From positions 1 to 12,794 of the forward strand of contig JALNYF010000058.1 in NCBI GenBank assembly GCA_023229985.1: 12,794 nt of DNA. The letters are read 5' to 3'. Position numbers and translations under genes: made by a program. Each line of letters opens with the position of its first letter. Within the stretch, counting starts at the first letter, position 1. Under the pieces are notes generated by a model, which was not told where the DNA came from, made no database searches, and worked only from the letters and a program-made list of their open reading frames with translations. Positions 6,934 through 12,794 of the stretch are shown here, piece by piece. This DNA comes from Bacteroidales bacterium (GTDB taxonomy: Bacteria > Bacteroidota > Bacteroidia > Bacteroidales > WCHB1-69).

Positions 6934-7413
6934 TTACAATTCTTTTTTTACAAAAAGAATTTTCCGAAGCTGTCCGCCGTACAAAAGGATGAATATTAGC
7001 GACCACAAAATACTGCTAATGCTCATTTTTAAGAGACCGCCAATCAAAAAATTCAGGCAGCAAAAAGTGAGAATTTGAGCTATAATATATAAATGGAAGC
7101 CTATTTTTTTCATCTTGAGCATGAGGGCAGCCCCTACAATGGCAATGATGTACGTAATGGAAAGACAAATATATTTTATATTGGCAACTTCTCCTAAAAA
7201 AATAAAAAGGTCTTTCATCTGGGCATTGAGTTCCTGTTGTTGGGGCAATAAATTTTGGTAACTTTCCAACATTTGGGGCAACATTGGTTTCGCCATCGGT
7301 AACAGTAAATAATAAAGGGCATAATAACCTGACCCGATGAAGGTTAAGATACAAAGAACCAATAAAAAGGTTGAGCGTTTCGGGTTTTCTTCTTGAACTT
7401 CAAATTCTTCCAT
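6934..7413 (-). CDS. Multi-pass membrane protein, function unknown
   Basis: Starting at the ATG at 7413-7411 gives a 159-residue protein beginning MEEFEVQEE. The frame could run 20 codons further to 7473, but that stretch lies wholly inside tilS and reads as a basic, unconserved-looking tail, so the shorter start is preferred. After an acidic N-terminus and the patch NPKRSTF come about four hydrophobic helices: one at about 14-38 (TFLLVLCILTFIGSGYYALY) and three in the second half (IKYICLSITYIIAIVGAALML, a helix through LYIIAQILTFCCLNFLIGG, and a last one ending ILLYGG). A loop of about 40 residues, Gln/Met-rich, separates the first from the rest. It overlaps the 3' end of tilS by 14 nt, so translation is probably coupled. 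I do not recognise a characterised family. Confidence 0.8.
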   Translation of the reverse strand: MEEFEVQEENPKRSTFLLVLCILTFIGSGYYALYYLLLPMAKPMLPQMLESYQNLLPQQQELNAQMKDLFIFLGEVANIKYICLSITYIIAIVGAALMLKMKKIGFHLYIIAQILTFCCLNFLIGGLLKMSISSILWSLIFILLYGGQLRKILFVKKEL

Positions 7414-8728
7414 GGTAAACAATTTTATAATAACTAAATGTTTTTTCTTTGATTTTAAAACGGTCATCGGCACGTTGTCCGATTACCCAAACTATTTGAT
7501 TGTCAATACATAACAGCTTAATTTTCTTTTTGGCAAATAAGTCTGTTTTTTTATCGACAAAAAAATCACTAATTTTCTTTTTCCCGCGCAAGCCTAATGG
7601 ATAGAAATAATCTCCTTTTTCCCAATGGCGAATAACCACCGGAAAATGAAAATGTTCGGCATCTACATATAATATTCGCGGGTCATCTTCAAAATGGAGT
7701 GGCATATTCTTCTCATGACGTGTAATGGAAAATCCATATTTTTCTAATTCTTCGCTGCTTTCAATGGTGATTGAAAAGAAATTAATTTCTTTTATTTCTT
7801 TAACAATCAAATACTTTCTATCTTTTAATAATTCATGAGATGCGGAATAGAAAACTTTTCCCGGTTCATCGGAAAGATGGCGGATAATATCTTGCACGAC
7901 TGCAGCTCGGAAATTGTATGGTTTGAGGAACTCGTACAGCAGCAATTCTTTATCTTTGTTTGGGAGCAGTTTTTCGATGGAAATATAACAAATATCATTT
8001 TCGCAAAAGGTGATTTCATTTTGAAAATGAAGAATTTGGCGCGAATAGAAGTTATATTGTTGGCTAAAACGGGCAATATTTTGGGTAAAAGTATCAATTA
8101 ATTCCGGATTTATTTCACGCAACTTGGGAATAACGGAAAGTCGGACTTTATTGCGTTGATACTGTTCGGAGAAATTGGTAGCGTCGGTGCAGTAATCAAT
8201 TTGATTATCAGCAATATACTTTTCAATTTGGTCAGATGTGAAGGGTAATAAAGGACGCAGAAACTGACCACTGAGTGTTGGAATTCCGGTAAGCCCTTTG
8301 AGTCCGGTTCCGCGCGACAGGTTCAGCAATAGCGTTTCCACGTTGTCGTTGGCGTGATGAGCCGTTACAATATAATGATAGGGTTTCCCGATTTCCCGAA
8401 ACCAATGATAGCGCAGGTCGCGCGCCACCATCTCTATGGATTTTCCGGAATCGGCTTGTTCTGAAATAGTATCGAACTCCTGAATATACAATTTACAATG
8501 ATAAGTCTCAGACATTTTTTTTACCCATTCCATATCACGGTTGGAGGCTTCTCCGCGCAGATGAAAATTGCAATGTGCCATTGCAATTTTCAGACCACAT
8601 TGGGAAAAAAGGTGCACCATGGCGGAAGAATCTTTGCCGCCGCTTACTGCCAAAAGAAAAACAACTTGTTCAGGTTCCGGGACAATTTTTTTCAGATGTT
8701 GATAAAAAGTCACAGCCGACAGTTCCAT
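7400..8728 (-). CDS. tilS: tRNA(Ile)-lysidine synthase TilS
   Basis: TilS uses ATP to attach lysine to C34 of the CAU-anticodon tRNA-Ile, turning it into an AUA reader. It acts in the cytosol and is normally essential. The 442-residue protein (E. coli TilS has 432) has the PP-loop ATPase signature SGGKDS at 29-34 in LLAVSGGKDSSAMVHLF. HCNFHLRGEASNRD follows, then TAHHANDNVETLLLNLSRGTG, which is the typical second substrate/ATP-binding segment. The C-terminal TilS domain (about 365-440) contains RHWEKGDYFYPLG and GKKKISDFFVDKK. Its ATG shares one base with the stop of the upstream CBS-domain gene (TAATG), and its 3' end overlaps the following membrane-protein gene by 14 nt, so it sits inside a tightly coupled operon. 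Confidence 0.97.
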   Translation of the reverse strand: MELSAVTFYQHLKKIVPEPEQVVFLLAVSGGKDSSAMVHLFSQCGLKIAMAHCNFHLRGEASNRDMEWVKKMSETYHCKLYIQEFDTISEQADSGKSIEMVARDLRYHWFREIGKPYHYIVTAHHANDNVETLLLNLSRGTGLKGLTGIPTLSGQFLRPLLPFTSDQIEKYIADNQIDYCTDATNFSEQYQRNKVRLSVIPKLREINPELIDTFTQNIARFSQQYNFYSRQILHFQNEITFCENDICYISIEKLLPNKDKELLLYEFLKPYNFRAAVVQDIIRHLSDEPGKVFYSASHELLKDRKYLIVKEIKEINFFSITIESSEELEKYGFSITRHEKNMPLHFEDDPRILYVDAEHFHFPVVIRHWEKGDYFYPLGLRGKKKISDFFVDKKTDLFAKKKIKLLCIDNQIVWVIGQRADDRFKIKEKTFSYYKIVYHGRI

Positions 8729-10014
8729 TATTGTTCTGTATCTATCTTGGAAATCAGTATTTTATCGATTCGATTATGGTCAATGTCCACAATTTCTATT
8801 TTATAGCCCAAGTATTGAAAATTAGCACCAACTTGGGGCAGCCCCTCCATGTGTTCTAAAACGAAGCCGGCAACTGTTGCGTAGTCCATCTCTTCAAAAT
8901 CCAACTCCAAACCGTCAATGACATTGACCAGAGTTTCAATGGGAGCGTCGCCATTCACCAACACCGATTGGTCTTCACGAACGCAAATATCAGGTTCCAC
9001 AATTTCCTCTTCTTCCGGAATTTCGCCCACAATATTTTCCAGCAAATCGTGGAGCGTAATAATCCCTTCCAGCGTGCCAAATTCATCAACAATGATGCAA
9101 AAATAGAATTGATTTTTACGAAGTTCCGACAAAACATCTTGGGCATCAACGCTTTCAGGAAATACCATGGGCTCGTCCAATAAATCACGTACGTCAAAAG
9201 GATCACCGGACATTTTTTTTATCAAGAACTCCTTAACGGATAAAACGCCCAAGTAATTTTCCAAATTTTTGTCGCAGACAAGGATTCTGCTATTTTTGAA
9301 TTGTAGAAGTGTGCGGGTAAAAGTATCGGGGTCCAAGTTAATGTCAATCCAAGCAATTTCGGAGCGATGCGTCATAATATGCTTGGCTTTTTTATCTGAA
9401 AAATAGAATAGATTTTCGTGAAAAACGTTTTGTTCTTCCTCGATCACTCCTTCTTTAGAGGCTGCTTTAATCAGGGAACGGAGTTCCTCTTCGGTCACAT
9501 GAACTTCACTTTCCTTGATGCCGAGTATCTTGTTTGTCAGGCGGGTAGCGAAAGCCAAGAGTTTCACGATGGGGAAGAATAATTTGCTAAAAATATAGAT
9601 GATGGGGGCGACTTTAACGGCAGCTTTTTCGGGATTGGAGAGGGCTATGGTTTTAGGAACTAATTCGCCCCAAACGATGGAGAAGAAAGTAATTAACACG
9701 ATTCCCAAGATATTGGCCAATATGTGGGCAGTATCGGGCAATAAGTTCATCCATTCAAAAAGAGGCTGGAGATAAATTGCCAGATTGTCTCCACCATAGA
9801 AACCGTTGATAATGCTGATTAATGTAATGCATATCTGAATGGAGGAGAGGAAGTTCTCGGAATCATTTAACAGTTGAAAGGCGCGTTTTGTGCCCTGTTT
9901 ATGTTCTTCGCGCAGATGCTCTAACCTGATTTTTTTAGAAGAAACCAACGCAATTTCGCTCAAAGAAAAAAAAGCATTGACTAAAATAAGAAGTAAAATA
10001 ATGAATATTTCCAA
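8728..10014 (-). CDS. CNNM/CorC-family CBS-domain membrane protein (hemolysin-like)
   Basis: A 428-residue protein with the full CNNM/CorC arrangement: transmembrane DUF21 domain (about 1-185), paired CBS domains (about 207-330) and a C-terminal CorC_HlyC domain (about 345-425). The membrane part carries the conserved SEIALVS (19-25) and GELVPKT (116-122) motifs of the ion-binding core. Characterised relatives export Mg2+ (CorC, MpfA, CNNM), and the CBS pair senses ATP-Mg. The gliding protein GldE belongs to the same superfamily and cannot be excluded. The start is a TTG at 10014. An in-frame TAA lies 15 nt upstream of it with no ATG between, and the next in-frame ATG would remove the first membrane helices, while the TTG gives the family's usual N-terminus. 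It lies 11 bp downstream of the preceding small membrane-protein gene. Confidence 0.92.
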   Translation of the reverse strand: MEIFIILLLILVNAFFSLSEIALVSSKKIRLEHLREEHKQGTKRAFQLLNDSENFLSSIQICITLISIINGFYGGDNLAIYLQPLFEWMNLLPDTAHILANILGIVLITFFSIVWGELVPKTIALSNPEKAAVKVAPIIYIFSKLFFPIVKLLAFATRLTNKILGIKESEVHVTEEELRSLIKAASKEGVIEEEQNVFHENLFYFSDKKAKHIMTHRSEIAWIDINLDPDTFTRTLLQFKNSRILVCDKNLENYLGVLSVKEFLIKKMSGDPFDVRDLLDEPMVFPESVDAQDVLSELRKNQFYFCIIVDEFGTLEGIITLHDLLENIVGEIPEEEEIVEPDICVREDQSVLVNGDAPIETLVNVIDGLELDFEEMDYATVAGFVLEHMEGLPQVGANFQYLGYKIEIVDIDHNRIDKILISKIDTEQ

Positions 10015-10025
10015 GATACGCGGGT

Positions 10026-10328
10026 TTAATTATTTCGATTTTTTGCGAGCAAATCTCTTTTATTTTTTTTGATGTAGTAGAAATAAATTGCCAAGTCAAA
10101 GCTGATTAAAAGAAGATTAAAAGCATACAGAAAAGTAACGATATCGTAGTTATTCAATACTTTATGAATAATTCCCATTACATAACCGAGCATAAGCAAT
10201 AACATAAATATCGGACTTTTTCCGATAACAATTTTGGTTTTGAGGGATTTAATGATAGAAATAGGCCAGCTGCATGCGAAGCAGAGCAGCATTGAAATTT
10301 CCCAAATACTAAAGTCTTTTGCGAGCAT
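10026..10328 (-). CDS. Small PQ-loop/SemiSWEET-like membrane protein
   Basis: A 100-residue protein with three predicted transmembrane helices: about 8-28, 40-58 and 64-87. The first helix ends with SWPISIIKSLKTK, followed by the loop GKSP. This resembles the PQ-loop pattern (a proline in the first helix, then K-S-x-K-T-K...GKS), seen in half-transporters of the SemiSWEET kind, which act as dimers. The assignment rests on that pattern and the size alone, so the substrate is unknown. The ATG at 10328 is close behind a TATTTTTG promoter box, and the gene is the first of the four-gene unit leading to tilS. The C-terminus is Lys/Asn-rich and probably cytosolic. Confidence 0.8.
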   Translation of the reverse strand: MLAKDFSIWEISMLLCFACSWPISIIKSLKTKIVIGKSPIFMLLLMLGYVMGIIHKVLNNYDIVTFLYAFNLLLISFDLAIYFYYIKKNKRDLLAKNRNN

Positions 10329-10350
10329 TTTATTTTTTTAAAAGCGGCTG

Positions 10351-10358
10351 CAAAAATA
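10351..10358 (-). promoter_or_regulatory. Putative -7 box for the PQ-loop/CNNM/tilS operon (TATTTTTG)
   Basis: TATTTTTG on the minus strand lies in the 46-bp gap after glmM. Transcription would begin near 10344, about 16 nt before the ATG at 10328. No clear TTTG -33 element is present. The position suggests that the tilS operon is transcribed separately from the OMP-glmM unit, though I see no terminator between them. Confidence 0.5.
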
Positions 10359-10374
10359 CGAATTATATTTGAAA

Positions 10375-11760
10375 TTAGGAGTGTAAAAATTCGCGCATAT
10401 CGCTAATGATTTTATTCGCCATATTTTGTGCGATACCATCTGTTTCAGCTTCGGCATACACACGGATTATGGGTTCGGTGTTGGAGGGACGCAAGTGTAC
10501 CCATCCGGTTCGGAAGTCAATTTTTACACCATCAATCGTATTTACTTCATTATCAGCATATTTTGTGGCGATAGCAGCCAGAATAGCTTGAATATCCATT
10601 CCGGGGCGCAGTTCTATTTTGTTTTTGGAAATGTAATAATTCGGATATTTGCGGCGGATTACGGAGCAATAATCCCCTGTTTTTGCCATATAAGAGAGGA
10701 ACAGGGCAATGCCTACCAGGGCATCTCTGCCGTAGTGAAGTTCCGGATAGATAACCCCGCCGTTTCCTTCGCCGCCAATGACAGCACCGGTTTCTTTCAT
10801 CTTTGCCACTACATTTACCTCGCCTACGGCCGACGCTGCGTACTGCACGTCATATTTTTGGCTGATGTCTCGCAGCGCACGTGTAGAAGATAAATTGGAA
10901 ACCGTATTTCCTTTTTTATGTTGTAAAATATAATCTGCCACGGCTACCAATGTGTATTCTTCGCCGAACATATTTCCATCTTCCGTAATAATTGCCAAGC
11001 GGTCCACATCGGGATCAACGACGAAACCAACGTGAAAATTCCCTTTCTTGATAAGTTCTGCAATTTGGTGCAAGTGTTCCGGCAGCGGTTCGGGATTATG
11101 TGCAAAAACGCCGTTTACTTCACCATTCAGGACTTTCACTTTCGTTACGCCCAATTTTTTGAGCAACAGCGGCAACGCAATTCCACCGGTTGAATTGACA
11201 CAATCAATGGCAATGGAAAAATGAGCTTTCTTAATGGCAGGTACGTCCACCAAATCCAATGCCATAATTTTATCAATATGGTCATTGATGGCATCTTCAT
11301 ATAAAGTATAGGTGCCTAAGTGCTGAATATCCGCAAAATCGAATCTTTGTTCCTCTGCAATTTTCAAAACTTTCTCTCCATCATCGGCAGAAATAAATTC
11401 GCCATCACTGTTGAGGAGTTTCAGGGCATTCCAGTGCATGGGATTATGGCTGGCAGTAAGAATCACTCCTCCGTCCGCTTGTTTCCCGATGACAGTCATT
11501 TCAACCGTGGGTGTAGTAGATAGCCCCAAGTCGATAACATGAGCTCCCAAACTTTGTAAAGTGCTGCATATTAGCTTATTAATAATCTCTCCCGAAACAC
11601 GGGCATCGCGACCAACCACAATCGTCAGAGGAGTATCGTTTTTTTTGAGAAAAGTAAAAAAAGCAGAAATAAATTGAACGACATCCGGTGGAGTTAAGTT
11701 TTCGCCGACTTTTCCGCCAATAGTTCCCCGAATGCCTGAAATAGATTTGATAAGTGCCAT
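10375..11760 (-). CDS. glmM: Phosphoglucosamine mutase (phosphohexose mutase family)
   Basis: A 461-residue alpha-D-phosphohexomutase. GlmM converts glucosamine-6-phosphate to glucosamine-1-phosphate for UDP-GlcNAc, and so for peptidoglycan and LPS. All four active-site loops are visible: the phosphoserine loop TASHNP with Ser104, the metal loop DPDVDR (249-254), the sugar-binding loop GEGNGG (330-335) and the phosphate-binding loop RPSNTEP (424-430). The GEGNGG and RPSNTEP forms are closer to the archaeal/PMM-like branch than to E. coli GlmM, so phosphomannomutase or phosphoglucomutase activity cannot be excluded from sequence alone. The start is the ATG at 11760, beginning MALIKSISGIRGTIGG. 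A 28-codon extension to 11844 overlaps the upstream gene and is not family sequence. The gene lies 4 bp downstream of the OMP-like gene. Confidence 0.9.
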   Translation of the reverse strand: MALIKSISGIRGTIGGKVGENLTPPDVVQFISAFFTFLKKNDTPLTIVVGRDARVSGEIINKLICSTLQSLGAHVIDLGLSTTPTVEMTVIGKQADGGVILTASHNPMHWNALKLLNSDGEFISADDGEKVLKIAEEQRFDFADIQHLGTYTLYEDAINDHIDKIMALDLVDVPAIKKAHFSIAIDCVNSTGGIALPLLLKKLGVTKVKVLNGEVNGVFAHNPEPLPEHLHQIAELIKKGNFHVGFVVDPDVDRLAIITEDGNMFGEEYTLVAVADYILQHKKGNTVSNLSSTRALRDISQKYDVQYAASAVGEVNVVAKMKETGAVIGGEGNGGVIYPELHYGRDALVGIALFLSYMAKTGDYCSVIRRKYPNYYISKNKIELRPGMDIQAILAAIATKYADNEVNTIDGVKIDFRTGWVHLRPSNTEPIIRVYAEAETDGIAQNMANKIISDMREFLHS

Positions 11761-11764
11761 ATTA

Positions 11765-12406
11765 TTAGTTATTTGATAATTTGATTTCAATGCCGACTTG
11801 CAGTTGTAGGACGAACATACCTTTTTTATAGTCGCTTTCCACATTGGGCAGGCTGGTTTTATTTGCCAAAGGAATTAGATAGGTGGGGGTTATTCCGGCT
11901 CCGATGCGCAAAAAATTTCCTACTTTAACTTGGAATTGCGCTACGCCGGCAAGTCCGAGGTAGTGCCCGCGATGGGTACATAAAATCGTGCTTTTGCCAT
12001 TGTCCAGATTGGTCTGCGTGGTATCTTGCCATTGGTCCACCTTTTTAAGATTATTGTAAGAAACGTCCCCTCCCACGCGAAAGAAAAAGCGTTTTCCTAT
12101 TGGTAGAACATAAAGTGCTGATATTCCGCCTTTTAATTTATTAAATTGAGTGGATGTTCCCACATTGTCGTCACCGGTCTTGTAGGTGTCGTAATCAAAA
12201 TTAAACTGAAAATCCAAATGTTCGTTCCAACTGTCGATGATCAACGATGCACCTCCACCCAACGATTTATTGACGATTGCATTATTCGAAAATTCTTTGT
12301 CGAATCTCAACTCAAAGCGCTGCGCTTGAGCAGTCAGCGATAGCAACAAAACACTTAAAATGAAGATGTGTCTTGTTTTATGCCAAATTGAGTGAATATT
12401 ATCCAT
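11765..12406 (-). CDS. Outer-membrane beta-barrel-like protein
   Basis: A 213-residue protein with a Sec signal peptide: HKTRHIFILSVLLLSLTAQA, with cleavage likely after Ala28 and before Gln29. The mature part of about 185 residues shows alternating hydrophobic/polar strands rich in aromatic residues and glycine (FDKEFSNN, HLDFQFNFDYDTY, GGISALYVLPIGKRFFFRVG, YLGLAGVAQFQVKVGNFLRIG), and ends in the amphipathic strand MFVLQLQVGIEIKL. This fits a small 8-stranded outer-membrane barrel of the kind common in Bacteroidota. Substrate and function are unknown. It lies 4 bp upstream of glmM, so the two are probably co-transcribed. No TAnnTTTG box is visible in front of it. Confidence 0.8.
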   Translation of the reverse strand: MDNIHSIWHKTRHIFILSVLLLSLTAQAQRFELRFDKEFSNNAIVNKSLGGGASLIIDSWNEHLDFQFNFDYDTYKTGDDNVGTSTQFNKLKGGISALYVLPIGKRFFFRVGGDVSYNNLKKVDQWQDTTQTNLDNGKSTILCTHRGHYLGLAGVAQFQVKVGNFLRIGAGITPTYLIPLANKTSLPNVESDYKKGMFVLQLQVGIEIKLSNN

Positions 12407-12682
12407 GTTGTGCGGTTTTGTGACGTTTTAACGACATTTTTTTTTATTTATTGTTGCTTTGTGCTATGAATAGCGACTTATAGTCTGTTTTAAGCATCTT
12501 TAACATTTTGAATCATTAACACTGCACGTCTCCCTAAACAACGATCCCAAAACTGTTTTACTGATGAGGAAATGGTTTAATAATTTTAAATAAATGAGGT
12601 CAGTTCAACGACCCAATGGGGGAGCATAATGAAAAGATGAAAAATTGATAACCTGATGGAGAAGTAATTAAAAAAATCATGT
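12407..12682. other. Divergent intergenic region, no gene recognised
   Basis: This region lies between the OMP-like gene (leftward) and the transketolase-like gene (rightward). It contains AT-rich sequence and one chance-sized open frame of 11 codons starting at about 12593. I find no tRNA, no strong terminator hairpin and no convincing leftward promoter. A regulatory RNA or binding site may be present but cannot be supported from sequence alone. Confidence 0.5.
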
Positions 12683-12690
12683 TACTTTTG
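12683..12690 (+). promoter_or_regulatory. Putative -7 box for the transketolase-like gene (TACTTTTG)
   Basis: TACTTTTG matches TAnnTTTG on the plus strand. It lies 19 nt before the ATG at 12710, which would give a leader of about 13 nt. No clear TTTG -33 element is found upstream. Its presence indicates that this half-gene is transcribed from its own promoter. Confidence 0.5.
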
Positions 12691-12709
12691 CAAATTCAAA
12701 AACGAAAAT

Positions 12710-12794
12710 ATGAACCCTTTTGTATGTAGTGAATTTAAAGATACTCGTTCGGGATTTGGAGCGGGTTTGGTGGAAGCCGCGAGAAGGAATCCGA
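12710..12794 (+). CDS. Transketolase, C-terminal subunit (5' part only)
   Basis: Only the first 28 codons lie in the window. They begin MNPFVCSEFKDTRSGFGAG and continue LVEAARRNP. The block KDTRSGFGAGL is typical of the start of the C-terminal (pyrimidine-binding plus transketolase-C) subunit in bacteria that split transketolase into two genes. It is not the start of a full-length enzyme, which opens with the ThDP pyrophosphate-binding half. Transketolase moves two-carbon units in the pentose phosphate pathway. The N-terminal subunit gene, often immediately upstream, is not here: the upstream neighbour is a divergent OMP gene. The ATG at 12710 follows an A-rich leader without a Shine-Dalgarno sequence. 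A relative such as a DXS-like or dehydrogenase E1-beta-type protein is possible but less likely. Confidence 0.75.
   Translation, partial: MNPFVCSEFKDTRSGFGAGLVEAARRNP

Noticed and set aside
6939..6960. AT-only inverted repeat (ATTCTTTTT / AAAAAGAAT) at the end of the membrane-protein gene
   Set aside because: It lies within the coding sequence, has almost no GC pairs and no separate U-tract, so it is too weak to call a terminator.
7414..7473. 20-codon extension of the membrane protein that follows tilS
   Set aside because: It lies entirely inside tilS and reads as a shadow of that gene. The ATG at 7413 gives a compact membrane protein.
11761..11844. 28-codon N-terminal extension of glmM
   Set aside because: The added residues are not family sequence and overlap the OMP-like gene. 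The start at 11760 gives the conserved phosphohexomutase N-terminus.
12593..12628. 11-codon open frame in the divergent intergenic region
   Set aside because: It is no longer than expected by chance, with no conservation or leader-peptide feature visible.
1..12794. Mobile elements, CRISPR arrays, toxin-antitoxin or defence systems
   Set aside because: No transposase, integrase, spaced direct repeats or defence-type domains were found. The content is housekeeping with a regulatory pair.

Overview
The window reads as chromosomal DNA from a member of the Bacteroidota (Bacteroidetes). Four signs point that way: a protein with a type IX secretion 'type B' C-terminal domain, TAnnTTTG-type -7 promoter boxes instead of classical -10/-35 elements, A/T-rich start contexts with no Shine-Dalgarno sequence, and the Bacteroidota-style sequences of IF2, NusA, GlmM and a split transketolase. 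The DNA is AT-rich. I see no insertion sequence, phage gene, integrase, CRISPR array or other sign of recent transfer. All genes but the last lie on the minus strand.

Region 1 (about 1-4650), read right to left: nusA, infB and a small tail-anchored protein form a transcription/translation block. A tRNA-Gln(TTG) gene stands just upstream of nusA (4761-4831), followed by two tandem intrinsic terminators that end only 39 nt before the nusA start codon. No rimP lies beside nusA. This recalls the E. coli metY-rimP-nusA-infB layout (tRNA gene first), but with rimP missing and strong hairpins between the tRNA and nusA.

Region 2 (about 5040-6890): an ECF-type sigma factor overlaps by 4 nt with a single-pass membrane protein. 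That protein has an anti-sigma-like cytosolic N-terminus, a long low-complexity linker, an Ig-like domain and a type B T9SS sorting domain. This pair is the most interesting item in the window, because it suggests signalling between the outer envelope or T9SS and transcription.

Region 3 (about 6930-10360): a tightly packed four-gene unit with overlaps of 14 nt and 1 nt and an 11-nt gap. In transcription order it holds a PQ-loop-like small membrane protein, a CNNM/CorC-type CBS transporter-like protein, TilS (tRNA-Ile lysidine synthase) and a multi-pass membrane protein of unknown function. A TATTTTTG box sits in front of the first gene.

Region 4 (10375-12406): an outer-membrane beta-barrel-like protein followed after 4 bp by a phosphoglucosamine/phosphohexose mutase of the GlmM type.

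Region 5 (12407-12794): a divergent intergenic stretch of about 300 bp, a promoter box, and the first 28 codons of a plus-strand gene that looks like the C-terminal (pyrimidine-binding) half of a split transketolase.

Most genes are housekeeping. The points worth a second look are the sigma/T9SS-CTD pair, the terminators in front of nusA, and the non-consensus G4 and G5 motifs in IF2.
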